Shown: positions 33,908 through 42,456, numbered from the stretch's first letter. The stretch: DNA of 64,000 bases from CAVWNR01 sp963756525 (GCA_963756525.1 CAVWNR010000002.1:186001-250000); one strand, 5' to 3'. The notes: a model not told the origin generated them from the letters alone. Translations and numbers: made by a program.

Positions 33908-34760
33908 GAATCGCGAGGCACAGCAGGTACGCCACCGGCGCCACCAGCGCCAGCGGAAGGAGCACGCCGTAGAGCGCCGGTAGCCTCGCCGCGCGCTCCT
34001 GCGGCGCGGCCAGCACACGCTGCACGAAGCCGGTGCCGACAGCGAACAGGCTCACGACGAGAGCGACGGCGCCGCCGAGAAAGGCCGCCCGCGCTGCGCT
34101 GAACTCGACCGTTGCGCGCAGCCCCAGGTAGCCGACCGCCGCGCCCACCGCCACCGCGACGACCACCGCCAGCAGACCGCGGGAAACCGCCTCGTCGAAC
34201 CGCGGCTCGGCCCACAGCATGTCCACGAGATGGCCGACGAGCAGCGCGCCACCCATCGCGCCGAGCACCGCGACCGCCATCCCCCCACCGTCGGTTTCGT
34301 GCCGCAGCAGCGGCAAAGCCGCCACCGCGACGACGGGCACCACCAGCAGCGCGATGGACGAGAGCGACTCGACCACCCGGAGGCGCACGACACCGCGGGC
34401 CAGTTGGTGCAGGAAGAGCACCGGCACCACGAACACGAGCACCGGCAGCAACGTGCCGAGCTGGCTGGTCGGCCAGCGGGACACGACGACATCCGCTCCT
34501 GCTGCGGCCAGGCCGCCGATGAGCAGCCCGCCGATCCGTCCCGGAAGGCGGGTGCCGAGCACCCAGGCCGGGATGAGCACCGCCTGGCACACCGCCACGC
34601 CGGCCAGCAACGGCAGCGCACCCTGGCTGGCAAGCGCCACCAGCCCGCCGCCGAAGACCAACGCCGTCAGCGCGCCGCCGAGATGGTCGACATCTGGCCC
34701 GGCGAGCGCAGTCGGCTCGGCCGGGGCGGCCGCGACGGCGCCCGGCGGCTGCTCGCTCAT
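33900..34760 (-). CDS. eight- to nine-helix membrane protein of unknown function
   Basis: A 286-residue integral membrane protein with a Pro/Ala-rich cytoplasmic N-terminus and some eight hydrophobic helices ('LGGALTALVFGGGLVALASQGALPLLAGVAVCQAVLIP', 'LLPVLVFVVPVLFLHQLAR', 'LLAVVVAVAVGAAVGYLGLRA', 'GVLLPLALVAPVAYLLCLAI'). No family is recognised. It overlaps the LmeA-like gene by eight bases (start of the latter inside its end), so the two are coupled and may act together at the envelope. ATG 34760 is followed by SEQPPGAV. Confidence 0.7.
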   Translation of the reverse strand: MSEQPPGAVAAAPAEPTALAGPDVDHLGGALTALVFGGGLVALASQGALPLLAGVAVCQAVLIPAWVLGTRLPGRIGGLLIGGLAAAGADVVVSRWPTSQLGTLLPVLVFVVPVLFLHQLARGVVRLRVVESLSSIALLVVPVVAVAALPLLRHETDGGGMAVAVLGAMGGALLVGHLVDMLWAEPRFDEAVSRGLLAVVVAVAVGAAVGYLGLRATVEFSAARAAFLGGAVALVVSLFAVGTGFVQRVLAAPQERAARLPALYGVLLPLALVAPVAYLLCLAIRV

Positions 34761-34779
34761 CGAGCGCCCGTCGGACGTT

Positions 34780-35550
34780 TCACGCCGACCATCGTCGCAG
34801 ATCGGCCGACGCCGCCACGGCGTCACGCACCCACCGGTCGATGCGGCCAACCAGCCGCTCGGAGGTGGCCGTCTCGGCGTGGCCCATCCCAGGCTCCAGC
34901 CAGAGCTCGGCGGACGGCGCGGCGGCCGCCAGCAGCTCGGCGTGCCGGGACGGGAAGTAATGATCGGCGTCGCCGTGCACGATCAGCAGCGGCGTCGGCG
35001 CGATCCGGTCGACGAGTTCGACCGGTGACTCGGGCAGCTGGTCCCATCCGGCGCACAGCCGCGTGCGCCGGAGCAGCCGGGTCGAGAGCCGGCCGAGGCG
35101 CGTCTCGACGGCCCAGTGCACCAGCCGCATGGCCGGGGTGCCACGCTCCCACCAGTGCGCCGGCGAGCTGACGCTGACCACCGCGTCGGCGTCCCCGCCG
35201 AGGCCGGCGTAGCGGAGCACTATCGAACCGCCCATCGACCAGCCGAGCGCGGCGATGCTCTTGAGCCCCTCGGCACGCAGGAACTCGACCGCCGCCGCCA
35301 CGTCGTGCACCTCGGACTGGCCGAGCGTGCAGCGCCCGCCCGAGCGCCCGTGCCCGCGAAAGTCCGGCGCCAGAACCGACGCTCCGGTGGCGGCCAGGTG
35401 CCTGCAGATGGCCTGCACGTGCATCGCCGTTGACGAGCCGGTGAATCCGTGCCCGACCACATAGCCGAGGCTGCTCTCGCCCGGGCCGTACCGGGCGGCG
35501 AGTTGCACGCCGTCCGCGGTGACGAGCTGGATCGGGCGAAAGAAGGCCAT
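34780..35550 (-). CDS. alpha/beta hydrolase
   Basis: A 256-residue serine hydrolase: oxyanion-region 'YVVGHGFTGSSTAMHVQAI', 'VLAPDFRGHGRSGG', nucleophile elbow ALGWSMGGSIVLRYAG (Ser about 108), acid 'LLIVHGDADHYFP' and His in GMGHAE. No signal peptide. The lid region (residues 130-180) is Arg-rich. Substrate unknown. ATG 35550 (MAFFRPIQLVTADG) starts the conserved domain. It is divergent from glnR with 79 bp between; the following membrane gene starts 19 bases after its stop, so it may head that operon. Confidence 0.85.
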   Translation of the reverse strand: MAFFRPIQLVTADGVQLAARYGPGESSLGYVVGHGFTGSSTAMHVQAICRHLAATGASVLAPDFRGHGRSGGRCTLGQSEVHDVAAAVEFLRAEGLKSIAALGWSMGGSIVLRYAGLGGDADAVVSVSSPAHWWERGTPAMRLVHWAVETRLGRLSTRLLRRTRLCAGWDQLPESPVELVDRIAPTPLLIVHGDADHYFPSRHAELLAAAAPSAELWLEPGMGHAETATSERLVGRIDRWVRDAVAASADLRRWSA

Positions 35551-35629
35551 GTTGCTATCCTGCCCGAAAGCATCCGTCCCATAAGGACGCCGGGCAGCGC
35601 CGCCCTCACCGATCACCAGGGAGGCGCGT

Positions 35630-36337
35630 GTGGATCTTCTGCTGTTCACCGCGGCCGGCCAGTCCACGACCGAAATCCTGCCGGCCCTCGGCCTGCTGCC
35701 GCACACCGTCACCGTGCTGCCGCTTGATGCCGGGGCCCTGGTCGACCGGGTGGGCGGCGACGCGATACTGGTCGACGCCCGGCGCGACCTGTCCGCCGCC
35801 CGGGCGTTCACCCGGGTGCTGTTCGCCGCCGAGCTGCCCGTCCCGGTCATCGCCGTGCTCACCGAAGGCGGCCTGGTCGCGCTCTCGGCGCAGTGGTCGG
35901 TGGACGACCTGATCCTCGACACGTCGGGGCCGGCCGAGCTCGACGCTCGGCTCCGGTTCGCTGTCGAGCGACGCGCGGCGGCCACCACGTCGCGCCTCGA
36001 GCACGTTACCGTCGGAGAGCTCTCGATCGACGAGGCCACCTACAGCGCGCGCCTGCAGGGCCGCGCGCTCGACCTCACCTACAAGGAGTTCGAGCTGCTG
36101 AAGTTCCTGGCCCAGCACCCCGGTCGGGTCTTCACCCGGGCGCACCTGGTGCAGGAGGTGTGGGGCTACGACTACTTCGGCGGCACCCGGACGGTGGACG
36201 TGCATGTCCGGCGGCTGCGGGCCAAGCTGGGGCCGGAGCACGAGTCGATGATCGGCACCGTCCGCAACGTCGGGTACAAGTTCGTTCGGCCGGCGTCCGG
36301 GACCGCCGTGCAGGAGGGCGCTACCGTCGCCGGGTGA
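35630..36337 (+). CDS. glnR: global nitrogen regulator, OmpR-type orphan response regulator
   Basis: A 235-residue protein with an atypical receiver domain (residues 1-115: 'LLPHTVTVLPLDAG', 'DAILVDARRDLSAARAF') and a C-terminal winged helix with DLTYKEFELLKFLAQHPGRV, then 'VWGYDYFGGTRTVDVHVRRLRAKLGPEHES'. The order and spacing agree with actinobacterial GlnR, which lacks a partner kinase and controls ammonium-assimilation genes. Neighbour mshD overlaps its stop (GTGA), as Rv0818-Rv0819 stand in mycobacteria. GTG 35630 has GGGAGG at about nine bases. Target genes are not in this window as far as seen. Confidence 0.9.
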   Translation: MDLLLFTAAGQSTTEILPALGLLPHTVTVLPLDAGALVDRVGGDAILVDARRDLSAARAFTRVLFAAELPVPVIAVLTEGGLVALSAQWSVDDLILDTSGPAELDARLRFAVERRAAATTSRLEHVTVGELSIDEATYSARLQGRALDLTYKEFELLKFLAQHPGRVFTRAHLVQEVWGYDYFGGTRTVDVHVRRLRAKLGPEHESMIGTVRNVGYKFVRPASGTAVQEGATVAG

Positions 36338-37170
36338 TCTCGATCGCCCGCGTCGACCGGCTCACCGCACAGGAGCAGGCGGAGATTCGGGCGCTGGCCG
36401 CCGCGGTCTCGAACGAGACCGGCGCGCCGCCGCTCAACGACCAGACGCTACTGCAGCTGGGCGAGACGCGCCCCGGCCTGGTTCACCTGCTTGCCCGCGA
36501 CGGGGAACGGGTGACCGGCTACGGCCAGCTCGACGGCGAATCCGCCGAGATCGCCGCGCTGTCGCCGGACCCGCTGCTGGTCGCTGCGGAACAGGCCGGC
36601 GCGCGGGTGGTCTGGGCGCACGGGCGGCACAGCCCGGTGCTCGCGGCCGCGGCCGGCCGCGGCTACCGGCGGGTCCGCGAGCTGTGGCAGCTGCGCCGCG
36701 CCGCGGACGAGCCGGTGCCGGACGCCGCGGTGCCCGACGACGTGGTGATCCGCCCGTTCGTCCCGGGCCGGGATGAGGACGCCTGGCTGGCCGTGAACGC
36801 GGCGGCGTTCGCCACGCACGCCGAGCAGGGTGCGTGGACGCGGCACGACCTGGCGGCGCGGGAGGCGGAGGAGTGGTTCGACCCGGCCGGGTTCCTGCTC
36901 GCGTGGCGAGCGGACGAGCTGCTGGGCTTTCACTGGACGAAGCTCCATCCGGACGGGATGGGTGAGGTGTACGTGCTCGGCGTGGCCCCGGCGGCGCAGG
37001 GGGCGCGGCTCGGCCCGGCGCTGCTCGCGGCCGGGCTGCGCCACCTCGCCGGGCGCGGCGTCGGCGGGGTGCTCCTCTACGTCGACGGCGACAACACGCC
37101 GGCGATCCGGCTCTACGAACGCTTCGGGTTCACCCGGCACGACCTCGACGTCCAGCTCGTCCATCCCTAG
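36334..37170 (+). CDS. mshD: mycothiol synthase
   Basis: A 278-residue tandem-GNAT enzyme that acetylates Cys-GlcN-Ins to give mycothiol. The degenerate N-terminal GNAT half has 'GLVHLLARDGERVTGYGQL', and the active C-terminal half has 'VYVLGVAPAAQGARLGPALLAAGLRHLAGRG' (acetyl-CoA loop) and 'VLLYVDGDNTPAIRLYERFGFTRHDLDVQL'. Mycothiol is made only by actinobacteria, so this gene fixes the phylum. It is translationally coupled to glnR. The C-terminus is convergent with the accessory cassette at 37177, six bases away. Confidence 0.93.
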   Translation: MISIARVDRLTAQEQAEIRALAAAVSNETGAPPLNDQTLLQLGETRPGLVHLLARDGERVTGYGQLDGESAEIAALSPDPLLVAAEQAGARVVWAHGRHSPVLAAAAGRGYRRVRELWQLRRAADEPVPDAAVPDDVVIRPFVPGRDEDAWLAVNAAAFATHAEQGAWTRHDLAAREAEEWFDPAGFLLAWRADELLGFHWTKLHPDGMGEVYVLGVAPAAQGARLGPALLAAGLRHLAGRGVGGVLLYVDGDNTPAIRLYERFGFTRHDLDVQLVHP

Positions 37171-37176
37171 CGCGGA

Positions 37177-38046
37177 TCAGGTGCCGTTCAGCCGCGGTAT
37201 CGCGCGGACGCTGAGCAGGCGATTCGAGGAGCGGGTTCGCCCAGCTGGTGTCGTCAACTCCGTCGTCTCAATCACCGCCTCCACTTCCTCGCCGATATGC
37301 TTGCGCACCTCGTAAAGCATTTCGTCGGCTACCGCACCAGATAGTTCCTTGTCGCTTGCTGTAATGAGGTAGAAGAGACGCCGCCGGGTCCGCATACCGT
37401 CAAGGCTTCCTCGAATAGTCTTGATGCGGACCTGACGCGTGGGGAGTTGCAAATTCTCCCCGAGCACTCGGCCTTGATCGGCAGTCAAGAATGCGTTTTC
37501 GCCACGCTGGTCTCGCGTACCAATTTCGAGCCGAATCCCCGATGCGACGACAGCCGCCTTCGCGAGCCGTTCGACGGCCAGCTTGATCAGACTTGGCTCA
37601 GATAGCAGCGCGTCTAGTGTGCGATCATCTTCTGCTGTCTCTGGCAGTCGCTCAATGAGTTGGAAGGCTGCGATCTCGGCCAACGTCTCCGCGCGGCCTT
37701 GAACGAGCATGTCTGCCGTCGCGCTCGTGTCAGGGAAATCGAAGAAGATCGAGGTACCCGCCGCACGAGGTTGCAGCGGTACCCGTTCGCGGTCAGCCCG
37801 GGTGATGTCGGATGAACCAGCTGGGCTGCGAATCCACTTTGCGACTTGGGCCGTCGCGGAGTGCACTTGTTCGATGGTCTTGCCGAGGGCGAAGGCATCC
37901 GGGAGACCGGTCAAGAAGTCCACGCGGAGGAACGGCGTGGGAGGCTGCGGCTCAAACTTGGCAGCAGCAGCGTGCGCGGACATGCGAGCCAGCCGGGCGG
38001 CGAAGTCATCGCCCGTAATGCGCGCTGCGGCGTCTCGAAAGCTCAC
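37177..38046 (-). CDS. unknown protein, partner of the DUF6932-like gene
   Basis: A 289-residue soluble protein, no membrane helix and no motif I can assign. The N-terminus (ARITGDDFAARLARMSAHAA) is helical; a central segment has 'AGTSIFFDFPDTSATADMLVQGRAETLAEIAAFQLIERLP'; the C-terminus has 'RLFYLITASDKELSGAVADEMLYEVRKHIGEEVEAVIETTE'. The ATG at 38046 overlaps the upstream DUF6932-like gene by four bases, so both are made together. G+C and codon choice are visibly lower than in flanking genes, suggesting acquisition. The role is unknown; a toxin-antitoxin or defence function with the partner is only a hypothesis. Confidence 0.75.
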   Translation of the reverse strand: MSFRDAAARITGDDFAARLARMSAHAAAAKFEPQPPTPFLRVDFLTGLPDAFALGKTIEQVHSATAQVAKWIRSPAGSSDITRADRERVPLQPRAAGTSIFFDFPDTSATADMLVQGRAETLAEIAAFQLIERLPETAEDDRTLDALLSEPSLIKLAVERLAKAAVVASGIRLEIGTRDQRGENAFLTADQGRVLGENLQLPTRQVRIKTIRGSLDGMRTRRRLFYLITASDKELSGAVADEMLYEVRKHIGEEVEAVIETTELTTPAGRTRSSNRLLSVRAIPRLNGT

Positions 38047-38558
38047 CAGCTCACCTCCGCAAACCCTTTCGTCGCCCCATTAATGATCATGCCGTCATCG
38101 GTCCTGACCGAACTCCACCACCGAGTCCAATAGTCCTCCTCGCCTGGGTAGCAGAGGAACGAGTCGAGCGCGCCACTCACAGGTTGTATACGCGGCGCGT
38201 ACGACACATCTGGCGAGCCGATGATCGCGTCTTGGAGCGTGAGCGCACCGAGTAGGGCGCCCTGTTCTTGGACGTTGAGGCTGTTGATCGCCTGCCAGTC
38301 CGCAGGATGGATCACGACGTCGATGTCGAACGGTGCCGCCTGCTTAGCTGTCATGAAGCCGCCATCGACCCAGGCCAATGCCTCTGGTATGACTCGCTGT
38401 GTCACACGGACATATGCCTTCAGAGCGTTGAACAGCGCCTCCCGCCACTCGACATGTTGATCGACGTCCCTCACACAGCGCTCGTAGATGTCGTCAAGCG
38501 TCGCACGGTGGATTCCGGGCGGCAGCAGTCCGCTAGGAGTCCAGGCCGGTAGCGGCAC
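38043..38558 (-). CDS. DUF6932-like protein with nucleotidyltransferase motif
   Basis: A 171-residue protein that begins MPLPAWTPSGLLPPGIHRAT, the opening I associate with DUF6932. The segment WVDGGFMTAKQAAPFDIDVV (residues 63-82) fits the minimal nucleotidyltransferase motif h-G-[GS]...D-h-[DE]-h, with Asp78 and Asp80 as candidate metal ligands. The C-terminal half has several Trp residues (EEDYWTRWWSSV). GGAGGAGGG lies about 12 bases before the GTG start. It forms a two-gene unit with the following 289-residue gene and shares its lower G+C. Related minimal nucleotidyltransferases act in abortive infection and toxin-antitoxin systems, but this one has no assigned function. Confidence 0.7.
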   Translation of the reverse strand: MPLPAWTPSGLLPPGIHRATLDDIYERCVRDVDQHVEWREALFNALKAYVRVTQRVIPEALAWVDGGFMTAKQAAPFDIDVVIHPADWQAINSLNVQEQGALLGALTLQDAIIGSPDVSYAPRIQPVSGALDSFLCYPGEEDYWTRWWSSVRTDDGMIINGATKGFAEVSW

Positions 38559-38746
38559 GGCTCGTCCCTCCTCCGCAGTATCGTCACCCCGTGTACGGAT
38601 CTTGGCACGCTTCGTGCAAACGGTCAGAGTTGCTTCGACGTGTCGGCTGCTGTGCGACCCGTGGCGTGACTCCCAGGAGGTAGTCGTGGCACGGGCGCCG
38701 AGCCCCGAGGGCGGATCTCACTGACGCTTGACAGTAGGGTCGGCGG

Positions 38747-39196
38747 GTGACCGACCGGTACTTCGAGGACTACCCGCCGGGCTCGACCGCCGAACTCGGG
38801 CCGATCACGGTGAGCGCCGAAGATGTGCTCGCCTTCGCCCGGCAGTACGACCCGCAGCCGTTCCACGTCGACCCCGACGCCGCGGCGCGCAGCATGTACG
38901 GCGGCCTGATCGCCAGCGGCTGGCACACCTGCGCGCTGATGATGCGGGTGCTGGTCACCGAGGGGTACCTGTCGCCGGCGTCCAGCCTCGGCTCGCCCGG
39001 CATCGACGACCTGCGCTGGCTGCTGCCGGTGCGTCCGGGCGACCGGCTGACCGTGCGCGCCACCGTGCGCGAGGCGCGCCGGTCGCAGTCCAAGCCCGAT
39101 CGCGGGATCGTCCGCACCTTGGTCCAGGTGATCAACCAGGACGGCGGGGTGGCGATGAGCCTGGTCGCCACCAACCTGGTGGCGGCTCGTCCCTGA
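38747..39196 (+). CDS. MaoC-like hotdog-fold hydratase
   Basis: A 149-residue hotdog-fold protein with the (R)-hydratase signature 'ARQYDPQPFHVDPDAAARSMYGGLIASGWHT' (Asp/His pair about residues 37-42) and 'DDLRWLLPVRPGDRLTVRATV'. Members hydrate enoyl-CoA thioesters. No other fatty-acid gene is adjacent. GTG 38747 is six bases after TAGGGT (38735-38740), consistent with a leaderless transcript, although a GTG 12-codon ORF with its own ribosome site (38686-38724) ends just upstream. Confidence 0.85.
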   Translation: MTDRYFEDYPPGSTAELGPITVSAEDVLAFARQYDPQPFHVDPDAAARSMYGGLIASGWHTCALMMRVLVTEGYLSPASSLGSPGIDDLRWLLPVRPGDRLTVRATVREARRSQSKPDRGIVRTLVQVINQDGGVAMSLVATNLVAARP

Positions 39197-39224
39197 TCGT
39201 TTCATCGAGGGCATGGAGGCATAC

Positions 39225-39977
39225 ATGACTGAGCCGCATCTGGGCGAGCCGAAACCGCTGCAGCCGGTGGACGAGGAGTGGACCAGCGCGCTGGCCGTGG
39301 TGGCCCATCCGGACGACCTGGAGTACGGCGCGGCCGCGACGATCGCGCGGTGGACGGCGCAGGGCAAGCGGATCGTCTACTGCCTGGCCACCCGTGGCGA
39401 GGCGGGCATCGACGGCATGGCCCCGGAGGAGGCGGGCCCGCTGCGGGAGGCCGAGCAACGGGAGTCCGCGCGGATCGTCGGCGTGGACGCCGTCGAGTTC
39501 CTGGACTTTGCCGACGGCGTGCTCGAGTACGGGCTGGCGCTGCGGCGGGCTATCTCGGCGGCGATCCGGCGGCACCGTCCCGAAGTCGTGATCATCGGTA
39601 ACTACCAGGAGCGATGGGGCCCGGGCGCGCCGCTGAACCAGGCCGATCACATCGCGGTCGGCCGCGCCGCGGTGGATGCGGTGCGCGACGCGGGCAATCG
39701 CTGGGTCTTCCGCGAGCTGCTCAGCGAGGGTCTCGAGCCGTGGGCGGGCGTGCGGATGGTGCTCGTCGCCGCCTCGCCGCAGGCGGCGCACGGTGTCGAC
39801 GTCACCGAGTACTTCGAGCGCGGTGTCGAGTCGCTGCACGCGCACAAGGTGTACCTGGCGGGCCTCGGCGGCGGGCCGATGTCCGAGCCGGAGGAGTTCC
39901 TCGACGCGTTCGCCCGGGCCACCGGAACCCGGCTGGGCGTACGGCACGCCGTCTCGTTCGAACTGCTGACGATGTGA
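39225..39977 (+). CDS. PIG-L family (LmbE-like) deacetylase
   Basis: A 250-residue zinc deacetylase-fold protein: LAVVAHPDDLEYGAAATIARW (His/Asp-Asp zinc site near residue 26-30), 'CLATRGEAGIDGM', 'ESARIVGVDAVEFLDFADGVLEY', and 'NQADHIAVGRAAVDAVRDAGN' with the third ligand. The family includes mycothiol MshB and Mca, but the sequence lacks clear subtype marks; substrate unknown. ATG 39225 is preferred to 39213 because GGAGG lies six bases upstream of it. Coupled to the following methyltransferase gene (ATGTGA overlap). Confidence 0.85.
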   Translation: MTEPHLGEPKPLQPVDEEWTSALAVVAHPDDLEYGAAATIARWTAQGKRIVYCLATRGEAGIDGMAPEEAGPLREAEQRESARIVGVDAVEFLDFADGVLEYGLALRRAISAAIRRHRPEVVIIGNYQERWGPGAPLNQADHIAVGRAAVDAVRDAGNRWVFRELLSEGLEPWAGVRMVLVAASPQAAHGVDVTEYFERGVESLHAHKVYLAGLGGGPMSEPEEFLDAFARATGTRLGVRHAVSFELLTM

Positions 39978-40843
39978 GTTTCCCGGACGCGGTGCGGGAC
40001 GGCGTCGTCGTCCTCGACGGCGGGCTGGCGACCGAGCTCGAGCGGCGCGGCAACGACCTGTCCTCCGCCCTCTGGTCGGCCCGGCTGCTGCGCGACGCTC
40101 CCAGCGAGATCGTCGGGGCGCATCGGGCGTTCTTCGCCGCCGGCGCGCAGGTGGCGACGACCGCGAGCTACCAGGCGTCCTTCGAGAACCTCGGTGATGA
40201 CGCGCCGGAACTGCTGCGCCGCAGCGTGGCGCTCGCCCGCGAGGCAGCTGACGGGTCCGGGTACGTCGCCGCGTCCGTCGGTCCGTACGGGGCAGTGCTC
40301 GCCGACGGGTCGGAGTACCGCGGCGACTACGGGCGCTCCGTCGCCGAGCTGCGGCGCTTCCACCGTCCCCGCCTCGACGTCCTCGCCACGGCCGAGCCGG
40401 ACCTGCTCGCCGTCGAGACGATTCCCTGCCTGGCCGAGGTCGAGGCCCTGCTCACCGAACTCGACGGGCTGGGCCTACCGGCCTGGCTCTCGCTCTGCTG
40501 CGCTGGCGCGCGCACCCGGGCGGGCGAGCCGGCCGAGACGGCGTTCGCGATGGCCCGTGACTGCCCGTCCGTCGTCGCGGTCGGGGTGAACTGCACCGCG
40601 CCGGCCGACGTGCGCACGCTCGTTGAGATCGCGGTCTCGGCGAGCGGCAAGCCCGCCGTCGCCTACCCCAACAGCGGCGAGGCCTGGGACGCGACGGGGC
40701 ACGCCTGGGTGGGACAGGCGGCGTTCGACCCGGCCGACGTGACCGGCTGGGTCGCCGCCGGCGCGCGTCTCGTCGGCGGCTGCTGCCGGGTCGGCCCGGA
40801 CGAGATCGCCGCCGTCACAGCGATCGTGTCGCGGCGTCGATGA
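39974..40843 (+). CDS. mmuM: homocysteine S-methyltransferase
   Basis: A 289-residue TIM-barrel methyltransferase of the MmuM type. 'VVLDGGLATELERRG' opens the domain; the zinc-binding Cys residues are in 'VGVNCTAPADV' (about residue 208) and the paired 'LVGGCCRVGPDEI' near 270. It transfers methyl from S-methylmethionine or SAM to homocysteine. Start GTG 39974 overlaps the PIG-L stop. Its 3' end overlaps the convergent Gfo/Idh gene by 29 bases. Confidence 0.9.
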   Translation: MSFPDAVRDGVVVLDGGLATELERRGNDLSSALWSARLLRDAPSEIVGAHRAFFAAGAQVATTASYQASFENLGDDAPELLRRSVALAREAADGSGYVAASVGPYGAVLADGSEYRGDYGRSVAELRRFHRPRLDVLATAEPDLLAVETIPCLAEVEALLTELDGLGLPAWLSLCCAGARTRAGEPAETAFAMARDCPSVVAVGVNCTAPADVRTLVEIAVSASGKPAVAYPNSGEAWDATGHAWVGQAAFDPADVTGWVAAGARLVGGCCRVGPDEIAAVTAIVSRRR

Positions 40844-41687
40844 GCCGCTGCAGGTAGAGCCCGCGCTGGACGGCCAGCTCGGGCGGCCGGCCGCTCGCCA
40901 CGGCGGAGCCGAACTCGGCCCGGATCGTCGCCGCGGTCCGTTCGTCGTCGCCGGGCTCGGCGTCGCCGAGCACCACCTCGCCACGATCGCTGTAGAGCGC
41001 CACGTCGAGCGACCCGGCGACGCCCGGCACCGCCAGCGACATCGCCGCCTGGCTCAGCGAGCCGTTCTCGTGCCGAACAACCAGCACTACCCAGCGCCGC
41101 GGGTCGCCGGTCGCCTGCACGTCGACGATCGGCCCGGCGGCGGCGTCGAGCAGGTCAAGAATGTGCGGGCCGACGTCGAGCAGCGCGCCGTACTCGATCC
41201 GCCAGGGCGTGGCGAAGTACTCGCCCGGCAGCACCGCACCGGACACCGAGCGGGCGATCGTGCCGATCGGTGCCAGACCCGCGACGGCGGCCAGGAACGC
41301 CCGCACCCGCGGCGTGTACCGGTTCGTCAGCATCAGCATGCTGACCACCCCGGACGCGCCCACCGCGTCCACCACCTGCTGCGCCTGGTCGAGGGTCAGC
41401 CCGAGCGGCTTCTCCAGCAGCAGCGCCTTCCCGGCCGCGGCGGCTCGGACGGCGTAGCCCGCCTGAATGTCCGGCGGCACCGCGAACGCGACTGCGTCGC
41501 ACGAGTCGAGCAGCTCGTCGAACGAGTCCGCGGCGACCGCGCCGTGCGCCGCGGCCAGCGCCGCCGCCGCGTCCGGACGCCGTGCCCACACCGCGGCGAG
41601 CCGGGTCTCCGGCCCCGCGGCGAGCAACGGGGCGTGGAAGCGGGTGGCCCACGGGCCGGCCCCGACCAGGCCCATCGCGACCGGCAT
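40815..41687 (-). CDS. Gfo/Idh/MocA-family oxidoreductase
   Basis: A 290-residue dehydrogenase with the Rossmann opening 'MGLVGAGPWATRFHAPLLA', the family Lys of 'KALLLEKPLGLTLDQA' (EKP motif, about residue 92), and 'EYGALLDVGPHILDLLDAAAG' carrying the conserved Asp/His in the C-terminal domain. It is NAD(P)-dependent and acts on sugars, inositols or biliverdin-like substrates; no specificity can be assigned. It is shorter than usual (330-380). Its ATG overlaps the alaX stop by one base (TGATG), so the two are coupled. Confidence 0.85.
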   Translation of the reverse strand: MPVAMGLVGAGPWATRFHAPLLAAGPETRLAAVWARRPDAAAALAAAHGAVAADSFDELLDSCDAVAFAVPPDIQAGYAVRAAAAGKALLLEKPLGLTLDQAQQVVDAVGASGVVSMLMLTNRYTPRVRAFLAAVAGLAPIGTIARSVSGAVLPGEYFATPWRIEYGALLDVGPHILDLLDAAAGPIVDVQATGDPRRWVVLVVRHENGSLSQAAMSLAVPGVAGSLDVALYSDRGEVVLGDAEPGDDERTAATIRAEFGSAVASGRPPELAVQRGLYLQRLIDAATRSL

Positions 41688-42448
41688 CAGATGACCCGCA
41701 CCCGCAGCCGCCGGAAGCCGCGACCCTTGTTCTCCATCTTCACGACTTCCACTCGGCCGATCATCGCGGTGGACGCGACGTGCGTGCCGCCGTCCGCCTG
41801 CGCGTCCAGCCCCACGATGTCGACGATGCGCACCAGCTCAATCTCGGGCGGGAGCAAGTTCGTCGCGGTCCGGATGATGTCAGGCAGTGCACCCTGTTCG
41901 GCTCGCGAGCTTCGCCGAAGCGCGAACGCCTCATCGCGGGGCAACGTCGTCACCTCGATCCGGCGGTCCTCGGCGATCTCGGCGTTGACCGCTTCGGCCA
42001 CCCGATCCCGGAAGTCCGGCGCGACCTCGGTGAGGTTGAAGTCCATCCGGGCGGTCAACGGCTCCATGTTGCCGCCGGTGACCAGCGCTCCAAAGTCGCG
42101 ATACACCACCCCGGTCAGCACGTGCAGCCCGGAGTGGGTGCGCATCAGCGCGGTCCGCCGCTCGTCGTCGAGCGCGCCGCGCACCGCCGTCCCGACCGGC
42201 GGCAGGGGATCACCGTCCGCCGGCACCAGATATAGATCGTCGCCCTTGCGGGCCCCGACGATGCGGGTGCGCACGCCGTCCCAGAGCAGCACGCCCTCGT
42301 CCGGTGGCTGCCCACCACCGCCCGGGTAGAAGGCCGACCGGTCCAGGACGATGCCGTGCTCGGGGTCGACGGCGAGCACCGTGGCGTCCCACTCACGGAC
42401 CGTGGCGTCGTCGAGTTCCAGGCGGTGGGTGTGCGTCACCCGGCTCAC
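41687..42448 (-). CDS. alanyl-tRNA editing protein (AlaX type)
   Basis: A 253-residue trans-editing enzyme that hydrolyses Ser-tRNA(Ala)/Gly-tRNA(Ala). It shows the N-terminal 'LDRSAFYPGGGGQPPDEG', zinc His residues in 'MRTHSGLHVLTGVV', and 'LDAQADGGTHVASTAMIG'. The usual Cys of the CGGTH zinc motif is Asp here (ADGGTH), as in several AlaX forms. The N-terminal extension with GGGQPxD marks the AlaX-M subtype. It is coupled to the oxidoreductase gene downstream, and its upstream neighbour is ctaD (8 bases between). Confidence 0.88.
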   Translation of the reverse strand: MSRVTHTHRLELDDATVREWDATVLAVDPEHGIVLDRSAFYPGGGGQPPDEGVLLWDGVRTRIVGARKGDDLYLVPADGDPLPPVGTAVRGALDDERRTALMRTHSGLHVLTGVVYRDFGALVTGGNMEPLTARMDFNLTEVAPDFRDRVAEAVNAEIAEDRRIEVTTLPRDEAFALRRSSRAEQGALPDIIRTATNLLPPEIELVRIVDIVGLDAQADGGTHVASTAMIGRVEVVKMENKGRGFRRLRVRVI

Positions 42449-42456
42449 CCTGGCGG

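Noticed and set aside
38686..38724. Twelve-codon GTG ORF with GGAGG upstream, just before the MaoC gene.
   Set aside because: No composition or motif supports it, and the MaoC gene appears to have its own leaderless promoter. Noted only as a possible leader.
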